DNA of 64,000 nt from Nocardioides currus. GTDB taxonomy: Bacteria; Actinomycetota; Actinomycetes; Propionibacteriales; Nocardioidaceae. Of the stretch, positions 44,969 to 52,437 are shown one piece after another (the stretch's first letter is position 1; every line of letters starts with the position of its first letter). Position numbers and translations under genes: made by a program. The notes below the pieces were generated by a model that made no database searches, had not been told where the DNA came from, and saw nothing but the letters and a program-made list of their open reading frames with translations. The stretch covers positions 620,254-684,253 of the forward strand of contig NZ_PYXZ01000002.1 in the NCBI RefSeq assembly GCF_003057875.1. The letters run 5' to 3'.

Positions 44969-46290
44969 TCCTGCGGACGCTCGGGGTCGCCGGGGGAGTC
45001 CGTGCCGGGGGAGTCCGGCCCGTCGAGCAGCTCGCGCAGCCCGGCGTCGAAGTCCTCGTCGGAGAGCGACTCGGGCGAGGCCGCGTCCTCACGGAAGCCG
45101 AGCGGGTCGTCGAGGTCGGCCCCGGTGGGCAGCAGGTCGGGGTGCATCCACACGCCGTCGCGGGCCTCGGTGCCCTGGCGGGTGCGCAGGGAGCCCCAGA
45201 GCGTGGAGGCGTCGCGCAGGCGCCGGGGCCGCAGCTCCAGCCCGACGAGCGAGGCGAAGGTCTGCTCGGCCGGACCTCCGGCCGCACGCCGGCGGCGTAC
45301 GGTCTCGTGCAGCTTGGCGGCGTTGGGCATCCGGGTCTCGGTGGCCTGGGAGACGACCTCGTCGACCCAGCCCTCGACGAGGGCGAGGGTGATCTCGAGG
45401 CGCTCGAGCGCGGCCTGCTGGGCCGGGGACTTGTCGAGGTCGAACAGACCCCCCTCCATCGCCGACTGCATGGCCTCGGGGTTGGTGGGGTCGATCTCGC
45501 GGAGCTTCTCCTCGATCCCGGAGGTGTTGATCTCGATGCCCTGGCCGTAGGCGGTGACCGCACCGATCAGGTGCTCGCGCAGCCACGGTGCGTTGGCGAA
45601 GAGGCGCTGGTGGGCGGCCTCGCGCAGCGCGAGGTAGAGCAGCACGTCGTCGCTGGAGACGTCGAGCTCGGCCGCGAACTTCTCGACGTTGCCGGGCAGC
45701 AGCGCCGCCTTGCCGTCGGGGCCGAGCGGCAGGCCGATCTCGGAGGCGCCGAGCACCTCGCCGGACAGGGCGCCGAGGCCCTGGCCGACCTGGCTGGCCA
45801 CCATCGCGCCGGTGGCCTTGCCGAGCATGCCGAGCAGCGGGCCGGCCATCGCGCGTGCCTCCTCGGGCAGGGCGTTGCCGAGGGCGCTGACGGCCGAGCC
45901 GGCGATCGGCTCGACGAGCCGCTTCCACACCTCGGTCGTCTCCACGATCCACTCGGCGCGGCTCCACGCGGCGGTCGTGGTGACGCCGGAGGGGAAGTCG
46001 GTGGCGTCGTCGAGCCAGTGGTCGGCGAGTCGGACGGCGTCGGCGATGGCGTCGCGCTGGGCCTGGGTGGGCGTCGGGTCCGGCTCCTGCGCCGAGACCT
46101 TGCGCGCCATGTCGGTGACGACGGACCAGTTGACCGGTCCGTCGTGGGGCTGCATGAAGGCCTGCATCTGGCTCATCAGCTGGCTCAGGTCGGGCATCGC
46201 GCCGCCCGCGCTCGTCATGCCGTTGAAGAGCTGCTCGAACGGGGTGCCCTTGAACGGGTTCTGCTCCGGTCCGTCGGGGGTCTCACTCAT
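44965..46290 (-). CDS. DUF2342 zinc-dependent metalloprotease-like protein
   Basis: A 441-residue actinobacterial DUF2342 protein. The conserved helices LALREAAHQRLF and ITLALVEGWVD are visible, but there is no canonical HExxH: the first shows Glu-Ala-Ala-His instead. The family is named a metalloprotease by fold similarity; activity is unproven. The C-terminus is acidic and Pro-rich. ATG 46290 is used. Divergent from moaE by 62 bp. Confidence 0.85.
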   Translation of the reverse strand: MSETPDGPEQNPFKGTPFEQLFNGMTSAGGAMPDLSQLMSQMQAFMQPHDGPVNWSVVTDMARKVSAQEPDPTPTQAQRDAIADAVRLADHWLDDATDFPSGVTTTAAWSRAEWIVETTEVWKRLVEPIAGSAVSALGNALPEEARAMAGPLLGMLGKATGAMVASQVGQGLGALSGEVLGASEIGLPLGPDGKAALLPGNVEKFAAELDVSSDDVLLYLALREAAHQRLFANAPWLREHLIGAVTAYGQGIEINTSGIEEKLREIDPTNPEAMQSAMEGGLFDLDKSPAQQAALERLEITLALVEGWVDEVVSQATETRMPNAAKLHETVRRRRAAGGPAEQTFASLVGLELRPRRLRDASTLWGSLRTRQGTEARDGVWMHPDLLPTGADLDDPLGFREDAASPESLSDEDFDAGLRELLDGPDSPGTDSPGDPERPQE

Positions 46291-46352
46291 GACCCCAACC
46301 GTACTCACCCGCGCCCAGCACGACGCCGACCGCGATACCTACACTGAGGCGC

Positions 46353-46793
46353 ATGACGCAGGCCCCCTCGCACGCCGCCATCCGCCTCGTCGACATCCGC
46401 GACGTCCCCCTCGACGTCGCCGAGGTCGTGGCGGCCCTCGACGACGACGCCGCCGGCGGCCTGACCCTGTTCGTCGGCCGGGTGCGCGACCACGACGGCG
46501 GGCAGGGTGTCGCGTCCCTCGACTACAGCGCGCACCCGAGCGCCCTCGAGCAGCTGCACGCGGTCTGCGCCGAGGTCGCCGAGGCGTACGACGTCCACGG
46601 GCTCGTCGCCGTACACCGCGTCGGACACCTGGAGATCGGCGACATCGCCGTCATCGTGGCCACCACGGCCAGCCACCGCGGGGTGGCCTTCGACGCCTCG
46701 CGGTCGCTGATCGACACCCTGAAGTCGCGGGTGCCGATCTGGAAGCACCAGCGTTTCGCCGACGGTGGCGAGGAGTGGGTCGGCCTACCCTGA
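46353..46793 (+). CDS. moaE: Molybdopterin synthase catalytic subunit MoaE
   Basis: A 146-residue MoaE. The family blocks are LTLFVGRVRDHDGGQGV, LDYSAHPSA, HRVGHLEIGD and the catalytic KSRVPIWKHQRF. MoaE transfers sulfur from thiocarboxylated MoaD to precursor Z. No moaD lies beside it; MoeZ at 22-23 kb could activate MoaD. Confidence 0.92.
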   Translation: MTQAPSHAAIRLVDIRDVPLDVAEVVAALDDDAAGGLTLFVGRVRDHDGGQGVASLDYSAHPSALEQLHAVCAEVAEAYDVHGLVAVHRVGHLEIGDIAVIVATTASHRGVAFDASRSLIDTLKSRVPIWKHQRFADGGEEWVGLP

Positions 46794-46797
46794 GCAC

Positions 46798-47028
46798 GTG
46801 GAGATCCTCTTCTGGCTGGTGCCGCCCGCGCTGGTGACGCTCGGCGCCATGGTGTGGGTGAGCTGGCTGGGGCGCGAGGGCCGCGGCGAGGTCGACCGGG
46901 ACGTCGCCGTACGCCGCCTCGCGAAGGCGCTGGAGAAGGACCACCGTGCCAAGCAGCCCCCACGCCCGGCGCGGGAGACCGACCGGAGCACGGGGATCGC
47001 GGTGCGACCGACCCGTCGCGCCTCGTAG
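46798..47028 (+). CDS. Small membrane-anchored protein
   Basis: A 76-residue protein with one N-terminal transmembrane helix (about 3-21) and a basic, Arg/Pro-rich cytoplasmic tail. GTG 46798 follows the moaE stop by four bases, so the genes are coupled. The conserved motif is not recognised; the function is unknown. Confidence 0.7.
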   Translation: MEILFWLVPPALVTLGAMVWVSWLGREGRGEVDRDVAVRRLAKALEKDHRAKQPPRPARETDRSTGIAVRPTRRAS

Positions 47029-47054
47029 TTGCAGGCGTTTGAGAGGCTGACGCC

Positions 47055-48104
47055 ATGAGTCAGCGGGCGCTAGCGGCATTACTGTCCGTGCCGTTGCTGC
47101 TCGGGCTCTTCGTGTTCGTGGGCACCCAGCCCCTGCCCTACGTCACATACCGGCCCGGCCCGACGGTCGACATCCTCTCCACGCGCGAGGGCAAGGAGAT
47201 CGTCGAGGTCACCGGGCACAAGACCTACCGCGACGACGGCGAGCTGAGGCTGACGACGATCTACGTCGACGAGCCGCAGGACGAGGTCAAGCTCGCCACG
47301 CTGATGCGCGCGTGGGTCGACCCCGACGAGGCGGTCTATCCCTACGAGGCGGTCTACGCGCCCGACGAGACCGACGAGTCGAGCGACGTCGAGTCCGCGG
47401 TGCAGATGGTCTCCTCGCAGGACTCCGCGATCGCCACCGCCCTGACCGAGCTCGGCTACGACGTGGAGCCCGAGGTCGAGGTGCAGAACGTCGAGAAGTC
47501 GCTGCCCGCCGACGGCCGGCTCGAGGTCCGCGACATCCTCGTCTCCATCGGCGGTCGGCAGATCGAGACGGCCGAGGACGTGATCAAGGCCGTCGACGAG
47601 GCGCCCGCCGGCAAGCCGTTGACCTTCGTCGTACGCCGCAAGGGCGAGGAGATCAGTGTCGACGTGACGCCTCGCACCGTCGACGGCGACAAGCGGATCG
47701 GCATCACGCCCGGCCCCGGCTTCACCTTCCCCTTCGACGTCACCGTCGACATCGGCGAGAACATCGGGGGCCCCAGCGCCGGCCTGATGTTCTCCCTGGC
47801 CATCTACGACACCCTGACCCCCGGCTCGCTGTCCGGGGGAGCGGTGATCGCCGGCAGCGGCACCATCGACGCCGAGGGCAACACCGGCCCCATCGGCGGG
47901 ATCGCACAGAAGATCGCCGGCGCCGAGGCGGCCGGCGCACGCCTGTTCATGGTGGCCGCCGACAACTGCTCCGACGTGACCGACCTCGACACCGGCGACA
48001 TGCGCCTGGTGCGGGTCGAGACCATGCACGACGCCGTCGAGGCGATCACCGCCTGGACCGACGACCACGACGCCGCCCTGCCCACCTGTGAGGACCCCGC
48101 ATGA
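47055..48104 (+). CDS. PDZ/Lon-like membrane-anchored serine protease
   Basis: A 349-residue protein with an N-terminal anchor helix (about 4-24), a PDZ domain (near 130-215) and a Lon-type (S16) protease domain. The Ser-Lys dyad is Ser241 (IGGPSAGLM) and Lys286 (GGIAQKI). Such secreted Lon-like enzymes lack the AAA part and act on extracytoplasmic or membrane substrates. It is related to the YlbL family. Confidence 0.9.
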   Translation: MSQRALAALLSVPLLLGLFVFVGTQPLPYVTYRPGPTVDILSTREGKEIVEVTGHKTYRDDGELRLTTIYVDEPQDEVKLATLMRAWVDPDEAVYPYEAVYAPDETDESSDVESAVQMVSSQDSAIATALTELGYDVEPEVEVQNVEKSLPADGRLEVRDILVSIGGRQIETAEDVIKAVDEAPAGKPLTFVVRRKGEEISVDVTPRTVDGDKRIGITPGPGFTFPFDVTVDIGENIGGPSAGLMFSLAIYDTLTPGSLSGGAVIAGSGTIDAEGNTGPIGGIAQKIAGAEAAGARLFMVAADNCSDVTDLDTGDMRLVRVETMHDAVEAITAWTDDHDAALPTCEDPA

Positions 48105-48117
48105 CCCTGGACGCACG

Positions 48118-48660
48118 ATGACCGAGCTCTCCCTGCCCGAGGACCCCGCGCTCGCCGCTGCGGTGCTCGAGATCGAGTCGCACATCGCCGGAGAAGGATG
48201 GGACCAGCCCGCCCGGCTCTACGCCCTCGTCGACACGGCGCGCATCGTCGCCCAGGAGCCGGCACTGGCCGCCCAGATGGGCCTCGACGCCGCCGCCGAG
48301 GAGGGATCCTTCACCCCCGTCGAGCAGGACGCGCTGCCCGACCAGGCCCTCGAGGTGACCCTCGAGTCGATCGCCTGGCCGCCGGAGGTCACGGGGTGCG
48401 CGGCCGTGGTCGAGCGGCTCGTGCTGCCGCCGGAGGTGGACGCGGAGATCCCCGACGACCCCGCGGCCGCCGAGGAGTTCGCGCGCGAGCACCCGCTGCG
48501 CCAGGAGGTCCGGATCGTCGCCGGGGCCACGCGCGCCGGAGCGACGTACTGCGCCCTGCGCCTGCGGGCACACGACGACGACCAGTCGGTCGTCGACGGC
48601 ACCGAGCTGGTCCCCGGACTGCTCGAGCTGCTGAGGAGCACTCTGGAGGTGGACGCGTGA
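48118..48660 (+). CDS. PPA1309-family protein
   Basis: A 180-residue acidic protein (IESHIAGEGWDQPARLYALV, LESIAWPPEVTGCAAVVER) matching the actinobacterial PPA1309 family that is commonly encoded next to UPF0182. No catalytic motif is seen. UPF0182 begins with a GTG inside its stop codon. Confidence 0.8.
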   Translation: MTELSLPEDPALAAAVLEIESHIAGEGWDQPARLYALVDTARIVAQEPALAAQMGLDAAAEEGSFTPVEQDALPDQALEVTLESIAWPPEVTGCAAVVERLVLPPEVDAEIPDDPAAAEEFAREHPLRQEVRIVAGATRAGATYCALRLRAHDDDQSVVDGTELVPGLLELLRSTLEVDA

Positions 48661-51590
48661 GCGGCATGTTCGACGGCGACGCCGAGCGGCAGGAGGAGCT
48701 CCCGCCCCGCGGCGGTCGCTCGACCCGCTCGCGCACCCTGATCATCACCGCCGCCGTGCTGGTGGTGCTGTTCCTGGTCCTGACGGGCTTCTCGTCCTTC
48801 TGGACCGAGCGGCTGTGGTTCAAGTCGACCGGCTTCGGCAGCGTCTTCCAGACCCTGCTGTGGACCCGCGTCGGACTGTTCCTCGTCTTCGGCGGCGTGA
48901 TGGCCGCCGTGGTCGCGCTCAACCTCGCGCTCGCCTACCGCGCCCGCCCGATGCTGCTCAGCGGCGGCGACGCCAACCTCGCGCGCTACCGCGACGCCGT
49001 CTCGCCGGTGACGGGCTGGCTCTTCGGCGGCATCTCCGCGCTGATGGGGATCTTCGCCGGCGCCTCGGCGGCGGGGAAGTGGCGGGAGTACTCCCTGTGG
49101 CGCCACGCCACGCCCTTCGGCTCCACCGACCCCTACTTCAACCGCGACGCCGGCTTCTACGTCTTCGAGCTGCCGTGGTGGCACTACGTCACCGACTTCG
49201 TGATGGCGCTCGCCGTGATCGGGCTGCTGGCGGCGGCGCTCGTGCACTACCTGTACGGCGGCATCCGGCTGTCCGTCCCGCGCGACCGCATCAGCGGGGC
49301 GGCGCAGGTGCACCTCTCGGCGCTGCTCGGCGTCTTCGTGCTCGCCAAGGGCGCGGACTACTGGCTCGACCGCTTCGACCTGGTCACCGGCTCCGGCTCG
49401 CTGTTCACCGGCATGGGCTACACCGACGAGCAGGCGGTGCTGCCGGCCAAGGAGATCCTCGCCGGCGTCGCCCTGATCTGCGCGGTCCTGTTCTTCCTCA
49501 ACATCTGGCGCCGCACGTGGCTGCTGCCGTCGATGGGCATCGCGCTGCTGGCGCTGTCGGCGATCCTGCTCGGCCTGATCGTGCCCGGTGTGGTCCAGCA
49601 GTTCCAGGTCCGTCCCAACGTGCCCGACAAGGAGGGCGACTACATCGCCGCCAACATCGAGGCGACGAGGGCGGCCTACGGGCTGGACGAGATCGAGGTC
49701 TCGCCGTACACCCGCGAACCGGACCCGAAGAACGCCGACCTGGAGGCGCTCGACGCGATCACCTCCTCGGTGCCGCTGCTCGACCCCAAGGTCGTCAGCC
49801 CCACCTTCGAGGTGCAGCAGCAGGTGCGCGGCTACTACTCGGTGAGCAACGTGCTCGACGTCGACCGCTACAACATCGACGGCAAGGACCGCGCGCTGGT
49901 GCTCGGCGTGCGCGAGCTCGAGCAGTCAGGCCTGCGCGCGGAGGCCCGCAACTGGTCCAACCTGCACACGGTCTACACCCACGGCAACGGCGTCATCGCG
50001 GCGTACGCCAACCAGCGCCCGATCGACGACGAGACCCAGTCGGGGACGATCCAGTGGGCCGAGGGCCAGGAGATCAGCCAGTCGGCGCTGACCGACCTCA
50101 GCCCCGACGGCTACGAGTCGCGCGTCTACTACGGCGAGCGCAGCCCGTCGTACTCCATCGTCGGCAAGTCCTCCGACGACGGCAACGACGTCGAGCTCGA
50201 CCTGCCCAAGGGCGTGCGCGACGACGAGAACCAGACCACGACGTACGACGGCGACGGCGGCGTGCCGATCGGCGGACTGTTCAACAAGCTGATCTACGCG
50301 CTGAAGTTCGGCGAGCCCAACCTGCTGCTGTCGGGCCGGGTCAACGGCAACAGCAAGATCCTCTACGACCGCGAGCCCCGGACGATGGTGGAGAAGGTCG
50401 CGCCGTGGCTGACGGTCGACTCCGACCCCTACCCGGCGGTCATCGACGGCAAGATCCAGTGGATCCTCGACGGCTACACCGTGACCGACCGCTACCCGCT
50501 CTCGCAGCGCGAGTCGCTCGAGACGATGACCGACGACTCGCTGGCCCAGGACAACGGCTTCCAGACGCTGCCGACCGACGAGATCAACTACATGCGCAAC
50601 GCCGTCAAGGCGACGGTCGACGCGTACGACGGCACCGTCAAGATCTACGCCTGGGACGAGGACGACCCGATCCTCCAGGCGTGGAGCGAGGTCTTCCCCG
50701 GCATCGTGCAGCCGAAGTCGGACATCCCCGACAGCCTGATGGAGCACCTGCGCTACCCCGACGACCTGTTCAAGGTGCAGCGCTACCAGTTCGCGCGCTA
50801 CCACGTGACCGACGCGAAGGACTGGTACGAGGACAACAACCGGTGGGAGGTCCCGAAGGACCCGCGCACCAAGGACCTCCTCCAGCCGCCGTACCGCCTG
50901 TTCACCGAAGGGGCCGACGGGTCGTCGAACTACTCCCTGACCTCGGTCTACGTGCCCTACCGCCGACAGAAGCTGGCGTCGTTCGTCAACGTCGACAGCG
51001 ACGCGACCTCGGACACCTACGGCAAGATCTCCGTGCTCGAGCTGCCGGACGAGCTCACCGACGGCCCGGAGGCGATCTCCAACGAGATCAGCTCCGACGA
51101 GGACGTGCGCAGCGAGGTCTTCTCCTTCAGCCAGGGCAACGTCACGCCCGTCTACGGCAACCTGCTGACGCTGCCGGTCGAGAGCGGGCTGATGTACGTC
51201 CAGCCGCTCTACGCCCAGCGGTCCGACACCGACGCGAGCTTCCCGATCCTGCGGTTCGTGCTCGTGTCCTACGGCGGCAGGGTCGGCATCGGTACGTCGC
51301 TGCGTGAGGCGATCGCCGACGTGCTCGGCGTCGCGGCGACCGACCCGACACCCACGCCCGACCCCGATCCCGACCCGGGCCAGACCGACCCCGAGCCGTC
51401 GGGGTCGGTCAACGACCAGATCCGGTCGCTGCTCGCCCAGGCCGAGGCGAAGTTCGAGGCCGCCGACCAGGCCCAGGCCAACGGCAACACGGTCGGCTGG
51501 GCGAGGCTGATGGAGGAGGGTCGCGACCTGATCACCCGGGCCGTCGCGCTCGCCGACGAGCGCGACAGCCAGGCGGCCACCGGCAACTGA
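48657..51590 (+). CDS. UPF0182 large membrane protein
   Basis: A 977-residue protein. About seven transmembrane helices occupy residues 20-320, followed by a large extracytoplasmic region and an acidic Pro-rich linker (about 900-925) before a final helix. The conserved UPF0182 features include FWTERLWFKSTGF and PNVPDKEGDYIAANIEAT. Function unknown. GTG 48657 overlaps the previous stop by 4 bp. Confidence 0.9.
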   Translation: MSGMFDGDAERQEELPPRGGRSTRSRTLIITAAVLVVLFLVLTGFSSFWTERLWFKSTGFGSVFQTLLWTRVGLFLVFGGVMAAVVALNLALAYRARPMLLSGGDANLARYRDAVSPVTGWLFGGISALMGIFAGASAAGKWREYSLWRHATPFGSTDPYFNRDAGFYVFELPWWHYVTDFVMALAVIGLLAAALVHYLYGGIRLSVPRDRISGAAQVHLSALLGVFVLAKGADYWLDRFDLVTGSGSLFTGMGYTDEQAVLPAKEILAGVALICAVLFFLNIWRRTWLLPSMGIALLALSAILLGLIVPGVVQQFQVRPNVPDKEGDYIAANIEATRAAYGLDEIEVSPYTREPDPKNADLEALDAITSSVPLLDPKVVSPTFEVQQQVRGYYSVSNVLDVDRYNIDGKDRALVLGVRELEQSGLRAEARNWSNLHTVYTHGNGVIAAYANQRPIDDETQSGTIQWAEGQEISQSALTDLSPDGYESRVYYGERSPSYSIVGKSSDDGNDVELDLPKGVRDDENQTTTYDGDGGVPIGGLFNKLIYALKFGEPNLLLSGRVNGNSKILYDREPRTMVEKVAPWLTVDSDPYPAVIDGKIQWILDGYTVTDRYPLSQRESLETMTDDSLAQDNGFQTLPTDEINYMRNAVKATVDAYDGTVKIYAWDEDDPILQAWSEVFPGIVQPKSDIPDSLMEHLRYPDDLFKVQRYQFARYHVTDAKDWYEDNNRWEVPKDPRTKDLLQPPYRLFTEGADGSSNYSLTSVYVPYRRQKLASFVNVDSDATSDTYGKISVLELPDELTDGPEAISNEISSDEDVRSEVFSFSQGNVTPVYGNLLTLPVESGLMYVQPLYAQRSDTDASFPILRFVLVSYGGRVGIGTSLREAIADVLGVAATDPTPTPDPDPDPGQTDPEPSGSVNDQIRSLLAQAEAKFEAADQAQANGNTVGWARLMEEGRDLITRAVALADERDSQAATGN

Positions 51591-51602
51591 GGGCGACCCG
51601 AT

Positions 51603-51632
51603 TTGGGATCGTCGCCAGCCATCCCGTAAGGT
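51603..51632 (+). promoter_or_regulatory. Probable promoter of tRNA-fMet
   Basis: A -35 TTGGGA (51603-51608) and a -10 TAAGGT (51627-51632) are 18 bp apart, 12 bp upstream of the tRNA 5' end. It lies between UPF0182 and the tRNA gene. Confidence 0.45.
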
Positions 51633-51644
51633 TCTGTTCACCGA

Positions 51645-51718
51645 CGCGGGGTGGAGCAGCTCGGTAGCTCGCTGGGCTCATAACCCAGAGGTCGCAGGTT
51701 CAAATCCTGCCCCCGCTA
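51645..51718 (+). tRNA. Initiator tRNA-fMet (CAT)
   Basis: A 74-nt cloverleaf with anticodon CAT in the loop CTCATAA. The anticodon stem has the three G-C pairs GGG/CCC that mark initiator tRNA, and position 1 is unpaired with position 72 (C against T), another initiator trait. The T arm is GCAGGTTCAAATCCTGC. CCA is not encoded. Confidence 0.97.
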
Positions 51719-51720
51719 CT
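51690..51720. other. Candidate attachment site at the tRNA 3' end
   Basis: Tyrosine recombinases commonly integrate into tRNA 3' ends, and a recombinase gene lies directly downstream. The T-arm and acceptor end of tRNA-fMet are therefore the natural attL core. No second copy was seen elsewhere in the window, so attR must lie beyond it if the idea is right. Confidence 0.3.
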
Positions 51721-51742
51721 CAAGAATCAAAAGATTCGCACC

Positions 51743-51769
51743 TTGGCCCCCACATCTTGTGGGGGCCAA
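51743..51769 (+). terminator. Terminator after the tRNA gene
   Basis: A perfect 12-bp stem (TTGGCCCCCACA with its complement) and a 3-nt loop, 25 bases past the tRNA 3' end. A smaller GAATC/GATTC repeat precedes it. Confidence 0.7.
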
Positions 51770-51855
51770 GCGCATTTCAGCCCACATCTAGTGGCCCGAT
51801 GCGCCTATCCGGGGTCGATTGTCGGCTTGATTGTTTCTCGAATGACCTAGGTGAC

Positions 51856-51936
51856 CCTGGTCGCACCAGGTGCATCCCCCATTCGATCCACGCGTGTACT
51901 GCACCGCCTTGCGTCCCCGATCGAGGGCGATCGGGG
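51856..51936. repeat. Inverted repeats upstream of the recombination module
   Basis: CCTGGT-CGC-ACCAGG (51856-51870) and CCCCGATCG-AGGG-CGATCGGGG (51915-51936) are two symmetric elements in the 314-bp gap between the tRNA and the excisionase-like gene. They are candidate recombinase arm sites or an operator for the module. I see no gene in 51770-52032. Confidence 0.4.
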
Positions 51937-52032
51937 GCATCCGGGGGCGTCGAGGGACGACTCCTGAAGAAAGTTGAGCCCGGCTGGTGGCGGGGATTGC
52001 CGGACCCTGATCGCCTCGGACGGTCCTGCGAC

Positions 52033-52437
52033 ATGACCCCCATGACGCCCGGCGACACGCCGGCCACCTACAGCCCCGACACCACCCTCACCCTCAGCGA
52101 GATCGCCGACCTCACCGGCCGCGACCTCAAGACCATCAAGACCTGGAACGACTCCGGCAAGGGCCGCTGGCCCAACGCCGTCCAGGACGAGACCGGCCGC
52201 AAGACCTGGCGCGTCCCGGTCCGCGACCTCGTCGCCACCGACGTCCTCGACGCCTCCCAGATCGAGCAGGTCGCGAACGAGCTCGCCGCCCGGCGCGAGT
52301 CCAAGGAGACCAGGGCCCTCCGCGAGCAGGTCATCCGCCTCGAGGAGAGGCTCACCGCCGCGGCGGCCCTCGCCGATGAGCGCGCCAACACCATCGCCCT
52401 CCTCAAGAGCCTGGTCCGCAAGGGCGGTGCAGCATGA
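52033..52437 (+). CDS. Excisionase-like HTH and coiled-coil protein
   Basis: A 134-residue protein. A MerR/excisionase-like helix-turn-helix lies at about 18-65 (LTLSEIADLTGRDLKTIKTW), and a long amphipathic coiled coil follows (ALREQVIRLEERLTAAAALA). The start could be ATG 52033 or 52042; neither has a strong ribosome site. The recombinase gene overlaps the stop by ATGA, so the two proteins are coupled. Likely a directionality factor or repressor for the recombinase; not proven. Confidence 0.65.
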   Translation: MTPMTPGDTPATYSPDTTLTLSEIADLTGRDLKTIKTWNDSGKGRWPNAVQDETGRKTWRVPVRDLVATDVLDASQIEQVANELAARRESKETRALREQVIRLEERLTAAAALADERANTIALLKSLVRKGGAA

